A stretch of 64,000 nucleotides of DNA. Origin: G965232465 sp965232465. Lineage in GTDB: Bacteria > Pseudomonadota > Alphaproteobacteria > JAQWUY01. Below the pieces are notes generated by a model. The model searched no databases. It was not told the DNA's origin and was given only the letters and a program-made list of their open reading frames with translations. Position numbers and translations under genes: made by a program. The stretch's first letter is position 1. Each line of letters begins with the position of its first letter. The stretch is taken from contig OZ246977.1 of assembly GCA_965232465.1 (NCBI GenBank), positions 1,488,001 to 1,552,000 of the forward strand, read 5' to 3'. Shown here piece after piece: positions 8,069-18,290 of this stretch.

Positions 8069-8758
8069 CTAGTTTTGTTGTTGTTTATATCGTTGCCATA
8101 AATCCATACGGCGGTCTTGGGTTATACGGATGCGTTCGTCTTTTCGCCACTGGGCAATGTTTTTGTGGTGCCCGCTTAACAGCACTTCGGGGACCTTGTA
8201 CCCCTGCCAGTGTTGGGGACGGGTATAATGGGAATATTCCAACAATCCGTCTTCGAAGCTTTCATCGACAATCGATTCTGCGTCGCCGACAGCCCCTGAT
8301 AATAAGCGAATAATCGAATCGAGTATCACTTGTACCGCAGGTTCACCGCCACTCAGGATAAAATCGCCAACACTGATTTCCAACATTTGCCATTTTTCTA
8401 TGACCCGTTGATCGATACCTTCATATCGTCCACATACCACCGTTATATCAGACATTTTGGAAAATTCTTGTGCCATGTGCTGATTCCACAACTTACCCCG
8501 TGGGGTTACAAATACGACTGTTCCGACCATATCGATACTGTTTAAGGCATTGTCAATCACATCCGGTCGCATAACCATACCCGCACCACCCCCAAAAGGG
8601 GTATCATCGACGGTTGCATGTTTATCCGTGGCAAAATCCCGTATTTGTACTGTGTTTAAAGCCCACAAATTATTCGCCAACGCTTTACCGGGAATTGAAG
8701 CCCCCAATACACCCGGAAACATATGGGGAAATAATGTTAATACATTTACATTCAACAT
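8069..8758 (-). CDS. trmD: tRNA (guanine-N1)-methyltransferase
   Basis: SPOUT-class enzyme that methylates G37 of tRNAs, preventing frameshifting. 229 residues, within the usual range. Seen: the N-terminal VLTLFPHMFPGVLGASIPGKA, the FGGGAGMVMRPD substrate loop, the VCGRYEGIDQRV motif, and the deep-trefoil-knot segment SVGDFILSGGEPA that binds S-adenosylmethionine. The C-terminal HYTRPQHWQGYKVPEVLLSGHH is the tRNA-binding signature. It sits between rimM and rplS, the standard bacterial order. Confidence 0.97.
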   Translation of the reverse strand: MLNVNVLTLFPHMFPGVLGASIPGKALANNLWALNTVQIRDFATDKHATVDDTPFGGGAGMVMRPDVIDNALNSIDMVGTVVFVTPRGKLWNQHMAQEFSKMSDITVVCGRYEGIDQRVIEKWQMLEISVGDFILSGGEPAVQVILDSIIRLLSGAVGDAESIVDESFEDGLLEYSHYTRPQHWQGYKVPEVLLSGHHKNIAQWRKDERIRITQDRRMDLWQRYKQQQN

Positions 8759-8775
8759 AATACCATGTGGTCCTT

Positions 8776-9318
8776 TTAGTTGTAGTTTGTATCCGCATAT
8801 ACCATATTGGGTACATGCAGTACAACGGTTTTTGCGTTTACATCAATATCCCCAATCGTATGGGCAAACAAAAATAATTCTGTATCTTTTTTGTCGATAA
8901 ACAGCACTTCTATTAAATCGCCCGCACCATAATTATGCAAGCCTTTAACCGTGCCGATGGGGGTATTTTGTGCATTTAAAACTGTACATCCTTGCAGGTC
9001 TGTATGATAATATTCATCTGCATTTAATGCGGGTAATTGGTCACGGTAAACACAAAGTTCTGTGCCTTTTAATGTTTCCGCATGGGTGCGATTATCACAT
9101 CCAGCAACCTGTACCATGTACACCCCCTTATCCGTCCCCTTGTATAATCCTTTGGCAACGCCAATTTTGGTTATGTCCATTGACACACCTTCTGCATTAT
9201 ATATGGGTGTATATGTAAAAATATCATGGGGGTTTTCCGTAAAACTTTTCATCTTTACCGCCCCTTTGACACCATGTGTATTGGTAATGACACCGATTGT
9301 AATTAAGTTGTCCGCCAT
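8776..9318 (-). CDS. rimM: Ribosome maturation factor RimM
   Basis: Assists 16S rRNA processing and 30S head assembly by binding S19. 180 residues. It has an N-terminal RimM beta-barrel (ITIGVITNTHGVKGAVKMKSF, 6-26) and a C-terminal PRC-barrel domain (YYHTDLQGCTVLNA ... GTVKGLHNYGAGDLIEV). The position between rpsP and trmD supports the assignment. Starts at ATG 9318. Confidence 0.95.
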   Translation of the reverse strand: MADNLITIGVITNTHGVKGAVKMKSFTENPHDIFTYTPIYNAEGVSMDITKIGVAKGLYKGTDKGVYMVQVAGCDNRTHAETLKGTELCVYRDQLPALNADEYYHTDLQGCTVLNAQNTPIGTVKGLHNYGAGDLIEVLFIDKKDTELFLFAHTIGDIDVNAKTVVLHVPNMVYADTNYN

Positions 9319-9356
9319 GGGTATATCCCTTTATATCAACAATAAAAAAATATGTA

Positions 9357-9716
9357 TTATGATTCTGCTGTGGCGGATGCCCGTTTTGCATTGCGTTCTT
9401 CGATTTTCATCTTAGTCCGCTCAGATTGCAAATGCTTTTTGGTTTGCGTAGGCACAATCCGTGCGTCTGTTAAGTTTGCCGCCGCTAAAAACCGCCGCAC
9501 ACGATCCGTAGGCTGTGCCCCTTCGCCCAACCAATATTTAATACGATCATCCTCTAAATGTACCCGATCCGTATGATCTTTTGCTACCATGGGATTATAG
9601 GTTCCCACTTTTTCAATAAATCTTCCATCCCGAGGGGCACGTTCATCCGCAACAACTATGCGATAATAGGGGCGTTTTTTCGAACCCCCCCGTGCTAATC
9701 TTATTTTTAAACCCAT
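9357..9716 (-). CDS. rpsP: 30S ribosomal protein S16
   Basis: 119-residue bS16, needed for 30S assembly. Conserved MGLKIRLARGGSKKRPYYRIVVAD start, FIEKVGTYNPM loop and KYWLGEGAQPTDRVRRFL. The C-terminal extension (KMKIEERNAKRASATAES) is the basic/alanine-rich tail found in Alphaproteobacteria. Second gene after ffh, with a 70-bp gap that shows no terminator. Confidence 0.97.
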   Translation of the reverse strand: MGLKIRLARGGSKKRPYYRIVVADERAPRDGRFIEKVGTYNPMVAKDHTDRVHLEDDRIKYWLGEGAQPTDRVRRFLAAANLTDARIVPTQTKKHLQSERTKMKIEERNAKRASATAES

Positions 9717-9786
9717 ATTTTACTCCGTTATTTTACATTAATTTTATACCCCCATACACCTGTTGCATAAGGGCGTTACAAGGGGA

Positions 9787-11244
9787 TTATCCCCCAAATG
9801 GAAATCCCCCGCTGGGGGGCTTGCCCCCAACAAATGGATTGCCACCGCCAAATGGGTTTAATCCCCCACCCATACCAGATGGCATAGGGGGCATTTTTCC
9901 ACCCATTTTTCGCATTTGTTTCATTGCCTTTTCCATCATTTGAAATTGTTTTAGCAATTTGTTAATTTCTGATACCTGTGTCCCGGAACCGCTGGCAATG
10001 CGTTTTTTACGGGACGCATGTAAAATTTTTGGATTCTTCCGTTCTTTTTTTGTCATCGAATTAATAATGGCAACTTGTCGCCCCAACATGGCATCGTTAA
10101 TGCCCGCCGATTCCATTTTGCCTTTCATTTTACCAATCCCTGGCAACATTCCCATGACCCCGCCTAAACCGCCCATTTTTTGCATCTGAATCAGTTGGCT
10201 TTTTAAATCGTTTAGGTCAAATTGACCGGACATCATCCGATTTGCCATTTTTTCCATATCTTGTTCGGATGCGGTTTCTTGGGCTTTTTCCACCAAGGCA
10301 ACAATATCCCCCATCCCCAAAATACGATTGGCAATGCGTCCTGCATCAAACAGTTCCATATCGTCGAGTTTTTCCCCAACGCCCATAAACTTAATGGCAC
10401 ATCCGGTGGTTGCCCGCATGGATAACGCCGCCCCGCCCCGGCTGTCGCCGTCCACACGGGTTAAGACAATGCCAGTCAAGGGTAATTTTGTATTAAAGTT
10501 TTCGGCGGTGGTAACACTGTCTTGACCAGTCATAGCATCCGCCACCAACAAAGTTTCTTGGGGCTTGGCAACAGCGTTAATTTGTGTCAGTTCAAACATC
10601 AGTGCCTCATCTATGGATAACCGCCCTGCTGTATCCAACATTACCACATCATATCCCCCAAGCCGTCCCGCCTGCATCGCCCGTTTGGTAATATCGACGG
10701 GCGATTGCCCATTGATAATCGGCAAACTATCCACACCCACTTGTTCGCCCAATACAGCCAGCTGTTGTTGTGCCGCAGGACGGGCAACATCCAGCGATGC
10801 CATTAAAACTTTTTTACGGTTTTTGTTTTGCAAAATACCCGCAATTTTCCCTGTGCTAGTGGTCTTACCCGCCCCTTGTAAGCCGACCATCATAATCGCA
10901 ACAGGTGGTTCCCCCCGCAAATTTAACGCCGCCGCAAAGTTTTTTGTATCAGTATTTTCCGCAGGGGGTATATCTTCGCCCCCATTGAAAATATCCACCA
11001 TAACATCGTGGACGACTTTTACAACCTGTTGCCCAGGGGTTACGGATTTTAAGACTTCTTCCCCAAGAGCTTTTTGTTTTACCTGATCGACAAAAGACCG
11101 TACAATCGGCAACGCCACATCCGCATCCAGCAACGCCCGACGGATTTCCCCCATGGTGGCATCAATATCTTTGGCACTTAATGCCCCTTTGCCCTTTAGC
11201 TTATCAAAAACTGTGCCTAATTTAGACTGTAAACCATCAAACAT
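9787..11244 (-). CDS. ffh: Signal recognition particle protein Ffh
   Basis: GTPase of the SRP that targets ribosome-nascent-chain complexes to the membrane. 485 residues: N domain (1-100), G domain with P-loop GLQGAGKTT (121-129), DVARPAAQQQL, DTAGRLSIDEALM and TRVDGDSRGGAALS motifs, then a methionine-rich M domain from about 315 with the RNA-binding helix (SGSGTQVSEINKLLKQF). The tail ends in glycine/proline-rich repeats (GGGLNPFGGGNPFVGGKPP). It heads the rpsP-rimM-trmD-rplS cluster and has a consensus promoter upstream with a long structured leader. Confidence 0.97.
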   Translation of the reverse strand: MFDGLQSKLGTVFDKLKGKGALSAKDIDATMGEIRRALLDADVALPIVRSFVDQVKQKALGEEVLKSVTPGQQVVKVVHDVMVDIFNGGEDIPPAENTDTKNFAAALNLRGEPPVAIMMVGLQGAGKTTSTGKIAGILQNKNRKKVLMASLDVARPAAQQQLAVLGEQVGVDSLPIINGQSPVDITKRAMQAGRLGGYDVVMLDTAGRLSIDEALMFELTQINAVAKPQETLLVADAMTGQDSVTTAENFNTKLPLTGIVLTRVDGDSRGGAALSMRATTGCAIKFMGVGEKLDDMELFDAGRIANRILGMGDIVALVEKAQETASEQDMEKMANRMMSGQFDLNDLKSQLIQMQKMGGLGGVMGMLPGIGKMKGKMESAGINDAMLGRQVAIINSMTKKERKNPKILHASRKKRIASGSGTQVSEINKLLKQFQMMEKAMKQMRKMGGKMPPMPSGMGGGLNPFGGGNPFVGGKPPSGGFPFGG

Positions 11245-11287
11245 TACCCGTTTCCTTTATGTTACGCCTTTAAAACCACATAACGAA

Positions 11288-11395
11288 AAAAGTACCAGCG
11301 TACGAAACTCGTAGACTAGATTACCCCTTAGGCGACCATAAAACATGTATGGGCTATGGTCGTATTTCAAAATGTGATTCTTGAAAACTAGGCTT
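11288..11395 (-). ncRNA. Candidate structured leader or small RNA upstream of ffh
   Basis: About 100 nt between the predicted transcription start and the ffh coding region. Hairpins seen on the minus strand: TTTTCAA/TTTGAAA, a strong CGACCATA ... TATGGTCG stem (8 bp), a small ACGAgttTCGT, and GTACgctgGTAC followed immediately by TTTTTT near 11288-11293. The last one resembles a weak intrinsic terminator or attenuator. No 4.5S RNA GGAAG core, tRNA T-loop or known riboswitch core was recognised. It may be an ffh attenuator or a separate small RNA. Confidence 0.35.
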
Positions 11396-11424
11396 TGTAT
11401 ACAGCAAAACATGCACCCTGTCAA
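11396..11424 (-). promoter_or_regulatory. Sigma-70-type promoter for ffh
   Basis: Reading the minus strand, -35 TTGACA (11424-11419), 17-bp spacer, -10 TATACA (11401-11396). The identical TTGACA-17-TATACA arrangement precedes rpsD. Confidence 0.7.
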
Positions 11425-11507
11425 GCCCTTATATATGGTTTTATATCGTATTGACTTTATACCAAAAATATACATAATAGCATGGCACGGAAAGGTACAT
11501 AAATATT

Positions 11508-12374
11508 ATGCAAGAAAATAAAATATATTTGGGATATTTGGCGGTTTTTGCCAGCTTAACCATGTGGGGTGTTTCATTTCCGCTTGCCAAATATGCCATG
11601 CAGTTTATCGATATATGGACCCTACTGTTTTATCGTTTTTTTATGGGGATGCTTGTGGCATTGCCATTTTTGTATTTTCAATATCAATCGATTAAGCCGG
11701 AACATCGGGGGATGGTCGTTATATGGGGGCTTACCCTGATGCCCATCACTTTGATATTACAATTTTTATCCTTAAATTATACTTCCGCCAGTATTGCCAG
11801 CCTTGCCATTGGATTGGAATTTCCATTTGTGATTATGTGGTTGTATATCCTGTATAAAAAACGCCCCAATCGGTTGGCATTTTATATTATGGGACTTGGC
11901 ATAGTGGGCTTGGCACTTATTGTTGGCAGGTTTGAAATCGATAATATCATTGGCGTTTTGTTTATTTTATCAGGGGGCATGGCATTTGCGTTGGGATCGG
12001 TTTTATCCGATACCGTGGCAAAATATTATGACCCCATTTTTACCAGTGCTATTGCCATGGTTATGGGTACCATCGTTGTAAGTGTGCCATGGATAGCATT
12101 TGGTACCGCCGATACAGTCGATATTCCATTGTCTGTATTTGGTGTGGTTGCATTTTTGGGCATATTTAATTCATTTTTAACCATATTTTTCTGGGCATAT
12201 GGATGCCGTGTGATAACCAGCACCCGTGCCACACAAATGATAATGATCGAACCGTTGGTCGGGGCAGTGGTTAGCATCATATGGTTGGGCGAATATTGGT
12301 ATTGGGGAACGGTCGTTGGCGGTGCCTTAATCATTGCCAGCATGACATTGGATTCCCGTATGGCAAAACTTTAA
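11508..12374 (+). CDS. EamA/DMT-family inner-membrane transporter
   Basis: 288-residue hydrophobic protein with about ten transmembrane helices in two EamA repeats (first FASLTMWGVSFPLAKYAM near residue 14; second FILSGGMAFALGSVLSD near 155). The C-terminal half carries the usual ATQMIMIEPLVGAVVSIIWLGE block. Drug/metabolite transporters export amino acids, nucleosides or other small solutes; the substrate cannot be inferred. It stands alone, divergent from ffh and upstream of the adhesin gene, with only a 209-bp AT-rich gap between. Confidence 0.85.
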   Translation: MQENKIYLGYLAVFASLTMWGVSFPLAKYAMQFIDIWTLLFYRFFMGMLVALPFLYFQYQSIKPEHRGMVVIWGLTLMPITLILQFLSLNYTSASIASLAIGLEFPFVIMWLYILYKKRPNRLAFYIMGLGIVGLALIVGRFEIDNIIGVLFILSGGMAFALGSVLSDTVAKYYDPIFTSAIAMVMGTIVVSVPWIAFGTADTVDIPLSVFGVVAFLGIFNSFLTIFFWAYGCRVITSTRATQMIMIEPLVGAVVSIIWLGEYWYWGTVVGGALIIASMTLDSRMAKL

Positions 12375-12483
12375 ATTAGGTTTTTCATTATATTTTCCCC
12401 CATTTTATAATACATTAAAAACAAGTTTATACTCCCCCCATATATAACAACTTATAGTATTATTTAATTATAGTTTTTAATAC

Positions 12484-12514
12484 TTGAAAAAAAAAAAAAA
12501 ATCCTCTGTATACT
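12484..12514 (+). promoter_or_regulatory. Likely phase-variable promoter with A15 tract in its spacer
   Basis: TTGAAA (12484-12489) and TATACT (12509-12514) are separated by 19 bp. The A15 homopolymer (12487-12501) overlaps the -35 box and fills most of the spacer. Slippage by two adenines would give the optimal 17-bp spacing. This sits 70 bp upstream of the adhesin start. Confidence 0.55.
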
Positions 12515-12583
12515 TATATTGTGGTGCCTGTTTGGGCGGGTGCCGAATTAAACTGTAATTCTAAGAAATTGAGGATGAAACAC

Positions 12584-15500
12584 ATGAAACTGAAGAAATC
12601 TTTATGGGCAACGGCTAGTGTTATTGTACTGGCATATACAACACCTGTATTCACCGATGATACGGACAAAGTGGTCAATGCCACGGGGAATATGTTTATG
12701 GATACCATGAACAAAACAGGTATCTTCGAATGGATAAGTGGCGGGGTCGGCTATACGGACAAAACCCTAAATTGGGATATTACCGCTTTTAGCAACCTGT
12801 CGGAAACAAAAGACACGATTACATATTTGCAAACTTCTTATAATCGTCAGAAGTCGGTGAATCGATTAAACTTGGGGTTGGGGTATCGCAGGCTTATTGA
12901 TACAACTGCTACCCCGTTAATTGTTGGGGTCAATGCGTTTTTTGATAGCAAGGACGGGACAAAGAATATACTTGCTTTTAAGGCATCGGACAATTTCCAA
13001 CGGTTTAGTGTGGGGGCGGAACTGAAAACCGCCCGCTTCGATATGGCGGCAAACCTATATCGTCGTATTGGCAATAACATTATTGACGATAAAAAGGTAT
13101 TACAAGGGTGGGATATAACCGCTAAGGGCAATATCCCCAATTATGAACAGGTGTCTGTGGGGGTAAATACCTATAGATTCGACGGGGTTGAGGATACAGT
13201 TGTTAGGGGCAATAAATTGATTGCCGAATTTACCCCAAATGCTATGATAACAGTGCGGGGTACATATGATAAACCCAATGGCGAATCGGCACAGACCGAT
13301 ATATCGGTGGATTTTAAATTGGCATTCGACAAAAGTATACAAGACCAATTAAAATCCGTCCCTATATCAAGTACAGATGCTGTATGGCACAAACGCTATG
13401 ACAAGGTCGAAAGACAATATGATATTAAAACAGCGGAAGCACAGTCCACCCCCACATTAGGCACCGCTATCAGCAGTACAGATTTAGCAGCAAATAATAT
13501 CAGTGATGGCGATGGACAAACAGAGCAATCTGCATACGCATTACAGAATGGTGAACACTATGATATACTAAAATTTGCTGGCACAGTCGACAGTAGCCTT
13601 AGTACTGATAATATCAAGGTAACTGTTACAAAAGTGAGTGGCGATGGGGTGAAAGGCACAGACTTTCAGTTATACGCCAGCGATGGGACAACTGTTATTG
13701 CGTTAGCGGATGTAACCGCAGATAGCAAATTCGAAGATAAAGCGGGGGGCAGAGAAGCCACCTTACAATTTACTTTTAGTGCCGATGGATTTGAAGACCG
13801 GGTGGTATTCGTCAAAGCAGAAGCGATTAACCAAATCGGTAGCCTGTTATCCGATGCGGATAAATCCAGCAATAACATTAAGGGTGGGGATGGCACCAGC
13901 CGAGCCAATGCCTATACCTTAACAAATGACAAAACATATGATATAAGCACCTTTATTGGCACTGTGCCCTCAGGGGTAACGCCCACTGTTAAAGCAGAAA
14001 CGATTACAGGTACAGATGGTACAGACTTCCAGTTCTATGACACAGATGGTACCAGTAAGCTAAATGTAAATGGTGCCAAGTATGGGGGCAAACTCGAAGA
14101 TGTGGCGGATAAAGCCGCAGCAGTGATCAAGTTGACATACAGTGCCACAGACTATGAAAATCGAAGTGTGTATGTGAAAACCGATAGTACTTTCACTGGT
14201 ACGCTAACAATGGCAGATCTGGTTGTCCCTTACGCATCTGGGACTGTAACGGCTAGCACCGCCGATATATTGGGTAAATTATCCGTATCCGGCAGCCAAA
14301 CGCAAAAATCCGATTGGACAATTAAGAGCCTAGCAGACACAGATAATAATACGAATCTTACAGTTAATGGCAAGACTCTGACTGTATCCGGGACAATCGG
14401 GTCCCCTACCACTGTAACCGTGGTATTCGAACATCCTGAGTATGCGGATCAGACCAAAACCTTTAAACTATCGACCGGTGCGGGGGTAATGAGTTCGGGC
14501 ACCCGTACAGGATTATCCGGTAAATGGGGTATAGGGTTTAGCACAGCGGCGGATTATAAGTTAAAACTGTCTGATACAGTGGGCGATACAACCGCCACCT
14601 TTAAAGATGATGGCACTACGGATGATTTCACCTTTACCATTTTACCCAACAGTGATGGCAGTAAAGGGGGCAAGACCGCTACCACCGCAGGTATCGTAAC
14701 GGGTGCTTTAAGCGGGGCGATTGATGACAAAACCGGCGAGATTGATGCAAGTAAACTGAATAAATCGGGAACCTTGTTGGTAAAAATTGTCCGCAAAGTC
14801 AAAAGCGGATTGCCTGCTTTAACAGATTATGAAAATATTACCGTAACCAAACAGGATAACAGCGACCACACAGGGTTTAGCGTATCGGCTGGGGCGATAC
14901 CATGGAACGCCAATAGCCAAACAGTTTCGTATACAGAAAATGCCAGCAAACCTGCGGGTATTGGCACCGCCACATATGCCTTGACAGCATCGGGGACAAC
15001 CGCTGGTGCGACCACAGGGGGTGATGCTATCACGGTGGCGTCGAGCGATGGTAAGATTGCCAAAACCACCCAGAGTGGAGTGGTAAAAGTGCGGATTACC
15101 TATGCAGCCAATGATAAATACGCACAAATGACCCGGGATGTGGATGTAACCGTCAATAAGCAAACGGCGGGGGGTACCTTAAAACTAGCGGATATTATTG
15201 TATTGTATATCCCCGGCACATCCAGTAATCAAACGATTAGCACCGCCGATATACTAGGCAAACTGTCCGTAGATGGGGGCAACAGTGCCAAAGGCGATTG
15301 GACCTTAAAAAGCCTAGCCAAGAAAGATACCATTGCCAATACGATATTACAGATTTCAGGGAAAACCCTGATTGTCAAAGGGGAATTTACCACCAGTAGG
15401 ACGATTACCGCCACCTTTGAGAGTGCCAAATATGGGGATAAGACCGCTGATATCGAAGTGTCCACCCGGCGGTCACAACTTACCACTTCCACCCCCACAG

Positions 15501-17201
15501 GAACAGGAAAATGGGGTAAATCGTATACTACGACTTATAATTTAGATGATGAGGGGGGGACATTTAAGACAGGCACTGAGGGGGATTTCACCTTTTCTAT
15601 TGTGCCATCTGGTACGACTGTATCGGGGTACACGGCGACCACCGCAAATATATTTAGCAGTAATCCGATTACCGCCAGCACAGGGGCGATTGATGCCAGC
15701 AAACTAACCAGATCAGGGTCGTTGCTGATAAAAATAGTCCGTGCCAAAACTGGAACCCCGACAGTTACAGAGCATTATAACTTAACCGTTGGTAAACAAG
15801 TATTAGGAACCGATGTAACCACCCCCCCAGCGGTAGCAAAGGCAACGGGTGAAAATGGGGCGTGGAAGGACAGTACTGGCACCAAGATTGATTTAGACTA
15901 TGCTTTACCGGGCGGGACAAGTGCAACGCAATATACTTGGTCTGCTGCGGGTAAAACAGGGGACACACCCAGCGGTACATTAAATATTGTTAATGGGGAT
16001 ATTCGGGGGGCAACATCCGGCGGTACAGTGGAAATCACCATGACCGCAACCGCCAGCAACCCCAAATACTCAGGGTCCATACGAACGGCGGACTTTACCA
16101 TTGCTAAGCAAAACCTTGCGGACCTTAGCACCAAACCCAGCGTAACCGCATCACAAGCGGACCGTGTATGGAAAGCCGGTGGGGCAAAATTAAGCGGTAT
16201 GGCATATAACAATGTGCCAGGGGGCAGTGTGGCGGCGTTTGATTGGTCTGTGGTGGGTAAAACAGGGGATGCCCCCTCAGGTACGCTTAGTCTAGACACT
16301 ACAGATAAGAAACTAAAAGGGGCAGAATCAGGTGGGACTGTTGTCATTACCATGAAAGCAAAAGCCAACGACAAAAAATACACGGGACAGGTGAATCTGG
16401 CGGACTTTACCATTGCTAAGCAAAACCTTGCGGACCTTAGCACCAAACCCAGTATAACCGCATCACAAGCGGACCGTGTATGGAAAGCCGGTGGGGCAAA
16501 ATTAAGCGGTATGGCATACCAATGTGCCAGGGGGCAGTGTGGCGGCGTTTGATTGGTCTGTGGTGGGTAAAACGGGGGATGTCCCCTCAGGTACGCTTAG
16601 TCTGGACACTACAGATAAGAAATTAACGGGGGCAACATCCGGCGGTACAGTTGTCATTACCATGAAAGCAAGAGGCAGCGACAAAAAATACATGGGACAA
16701 GTGAATCTGGCGGACTTTACCGTCGGTAAACAAGAGTATCCGCTGACGATTGATACAAAATACAGCACGCCTGCGGGGGCATTGGCGAATCGTATAAATG
16801 CTTTACGCATAGATGTTGATTCTTTAGCAGATGGTATATTCAGTACAGCCAGTTTAACATCGGCTATGGCAGGAAATTTAACTGTAACCAAAATAAATAC
16901 TGTCAACGATATTACAAGTACCACAGGGGGTACAGGTGTTACCAGCACCGTATTGGATACAAGTAGTGCGAATCAGGGAATGCGTGTCATAACTGTAAAT
17001 AATGGGGTTGCAAGTGCAATCACTGGAAATGATAGTACTGTTATAGCAGCCATACAAACAGCTTTTAGGGCAAGAGAAGTAGTGGTTATTCAACAATTCC
17101 GAAGTAATGATTCTGCCTTAAAATTACGGATTCAAATTCCTGCGGATAGCAATAAAAAATACAATGCTTATGATGAAATCTTGTACTTAATTACAAACTA
17201 A
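12584..17201 (+). CDS. Inverse autotransporter adhesin (intimin/invasin type), frameshifted near 16516
   Basis: Start chosen at ATG 12584: GAGG lies 9 bp upstream and a signal peptide follows at once (MKLKKSLWATASVIVLAYTT, cleavage after VFT). Residues about 30-290 resemble the inverse-autotransporter beta-domain (LNLGLGYRRLID, FFDSKDGT, FSVGAELKTARFDMAANLY, ITVRGTYDKPNG), which would form an outer-membrane barrel. The passenger is a long series of Big-like immunoglobulin repeats, then a C-terminal tip of unknown fold (16730-17201). Relative to the preceding repeat, 2 bp are missing near 16510-16520. Frame 1 therefore stops at 16552 (1322 aa) and the last ~225 aa are in another frame; repaired length is about 1539 aa. 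A truncated form could still be surface-displayed, without its tip. Confidence 0.8.
16099..16720 (+). repeat. 312-bp tandem repeat in adhesin passenger
   Basis: Copies begin at about 16099 and 16411, offset 312 bp (104 codons), and encode a Big-like domain starting IAKQNLADLSTKP. They are almost identical in DNA. The second copy lacks 2 bp in the GGCATATAACAATG / GGCATACCAATG region, which breaks the reading frame. Confidence 0.85.
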
Positions 17202-17236
17202 TTAAAATATATTTAATCCCATTTTACAAATACAAC

Positions 17237-17256
17237 AGGGGGCTTAATGCCCCCCT
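17237..17256 (+). terminator. Probable terminator of the first adhesin gene
   Basis: GC-rich hairpin AGGGGGC - ttaat - GCCCCCCT, 36 bp after the stop codon. Only a short T-rich tract follows (tatatttata), so intrinsic termination is likely but not strong. The remaining gap to tusA (17257-17394) holds AT-rich sequence with an ATGATATACT -10-like box at about 17350. Confidence 0.6.
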
Positions 17257-17394
17257 ATATTTATACCTTCTATGTATTTTATATGAATATTTTGAAAAAT
17301 ATCATTAACAATATAACATACTGCAAAAATAAACAAAAAGGTATAAATTATGATATACTACCCCTTTAACAGTTTATATTAAGGATACTGCCTT

Positions 17395-17637
17395 ATGATT
17401 TTAGATGTGCGGGGAAAAAATTGCCCTATACCATTATTACGCACCAGACATCATATAAAAAATATGTCGTCTGGCGAATTGATTCAAGTGTTATCGACTG
17501 ATTATGGTACCATACAGGATATGCAAGATTTTTGTAATACTCATGGACACATCCTGCAATCGATCACCGAAAAAAAATGTACAGAATACGATACAGTGTA
17601 TGCGTTAATAGTGGTAAAAGGACAATCCGAACATTAA
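17395..17637 (+). CDS. tusA: TusA/SirA-family sulfur carrier protein
   Basis: 80-residue protein with the family signature near the N-terminus (LDVRGKNCPIPLLRTR); the cysteine of the CPIP motif (Cys10) carries persulfide sulfur. Such proteins relay sulfur for tRNA thiolation or molybdenum cofactor. Its stop codon overlaps that of the convergent PLP-binding protein gene (17634-17636), leaving no room for a terminator. It is monocistronic here, so whether it is TusA proper or a related carrier (e.g. YedF-like) is not certain. Confidence 0.85.
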   Translation: MILDVRGKNCPIPLLRTRHHIKNMSSGELIQVLSTDYGTIQDMQDFCNTHGHILQSITEKKCTEYDTVYALIVVKGQSEH

Positions 17638-18290
17638 GTTCGCTTGCCAAAAATAGCTGTACCAATACGAATTATGGTTGATCCCAAATTTATCGCATCG
17701 TCATAATCAGCGGACATACCCATGGACAGATGCGATAACCTGTTTTCTTGTGCCAATTTTCTTAGCAATGCAAAATGAGGGGCGGGATAATCAGTTATAG
17801 GCGGGATACACATTAACCCCACCACATGCAGACCATGGGATATGGCAAAATCCACCAATGCGGATACTTCGGTAACTGTGACGCCATTTTTTTGGGTTTC
17901 CGCCCCTGTATTTACCTGAATATATACATCGGGTTTCCAATCGGGGTTTTTGTCCATGTGCTTTTTAATTTGCAATACCAATTTTTGCGAATCCACTGTG
18001 TGAATAGCATCCACCAAATGTGGTAAATATTTAACTTTATTACTTTGCAGTCCGCCAATCAAATGTAATTTGACCCCTTCATATTCGGATTTTAACTGGG
18101 GCCATTTATCCCGACATTCTTGGACTTTATTTTCCCCAAAAACCCGATGTCCCACATCCAACACAGGGCGAATATGCCTGATATCATAGGTCTTTGATAC
18201 GGCCATAACTTGTACTGTGTCAAAATCCCGTTCTGCTTTGCGACAGGTTTCTTGAATATCCATCATTAGTGTATTAAATTTTTCTGTCAT
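17634..18290 (-). CDS. yggS: YggS/PROSC family PLP homeostasis protein
   Basis: 218-residue fold-type III PLP-binding protein without an enzymatic domain, involved in pyridoxal phosphate and amino/keto-acid balance. Seen: VMAVSKTYDIRHIRPVL with the PLP lysine (about residue 33), FGENKVQE, LHLIGGLQSNKVKYL, IQVNTGAETQKNGV, LMCIPPITD and LSMGMSADYDDAINLGSTIIRIGTAIFG, all typical. The start overlaps the end of the upstream hydrolase gene by 4 bp, indicating co-transcription. Confidence 0.95.
   Translation of the reverse strand: MTEKFNTLMMDIQETCRKAERDFDTVQVMAVSKTYDIRHIRPVLDVGHRVFGENKVQECRDKWPQLKSEYEGVKLHLIGGLQSNKVKYLPHLVDAIHTVDSQKLVLQIKKHMDKNPDWKPDVYIQVNTGAETQKNGVTVTEVSALVDFAISHGLHVVGLMCIPPITDYPAPHFALLRKLAQENRLSHLSMGMSADYDDAINLGSTIIRIGTAIFGKRT

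Noticed and set aside
11288..11395. 4.5S SRP RNA gene next to ffh
   Set aside because: The conserved GGAAG/AGCAG core of SRP domain IV is absent from the leader on both strands.
11257..11475. 72-codon minus-strand frame upstream of ffh
   Set aside because: It spans the promoter and structured leader, has no ribosome site of note and a composition unlike a real protein.
16099..16720. CRISPR-like tandem repeats
   Set aside because: The repeats are long coding modules with no unique spacers; likewise for 38345-40240.
17634..17637. Overlap of tusA and yggS as a fusion or error
   Set aside because: The genes are convergent and only the stop codons overlap, which is ordinary compact packing.
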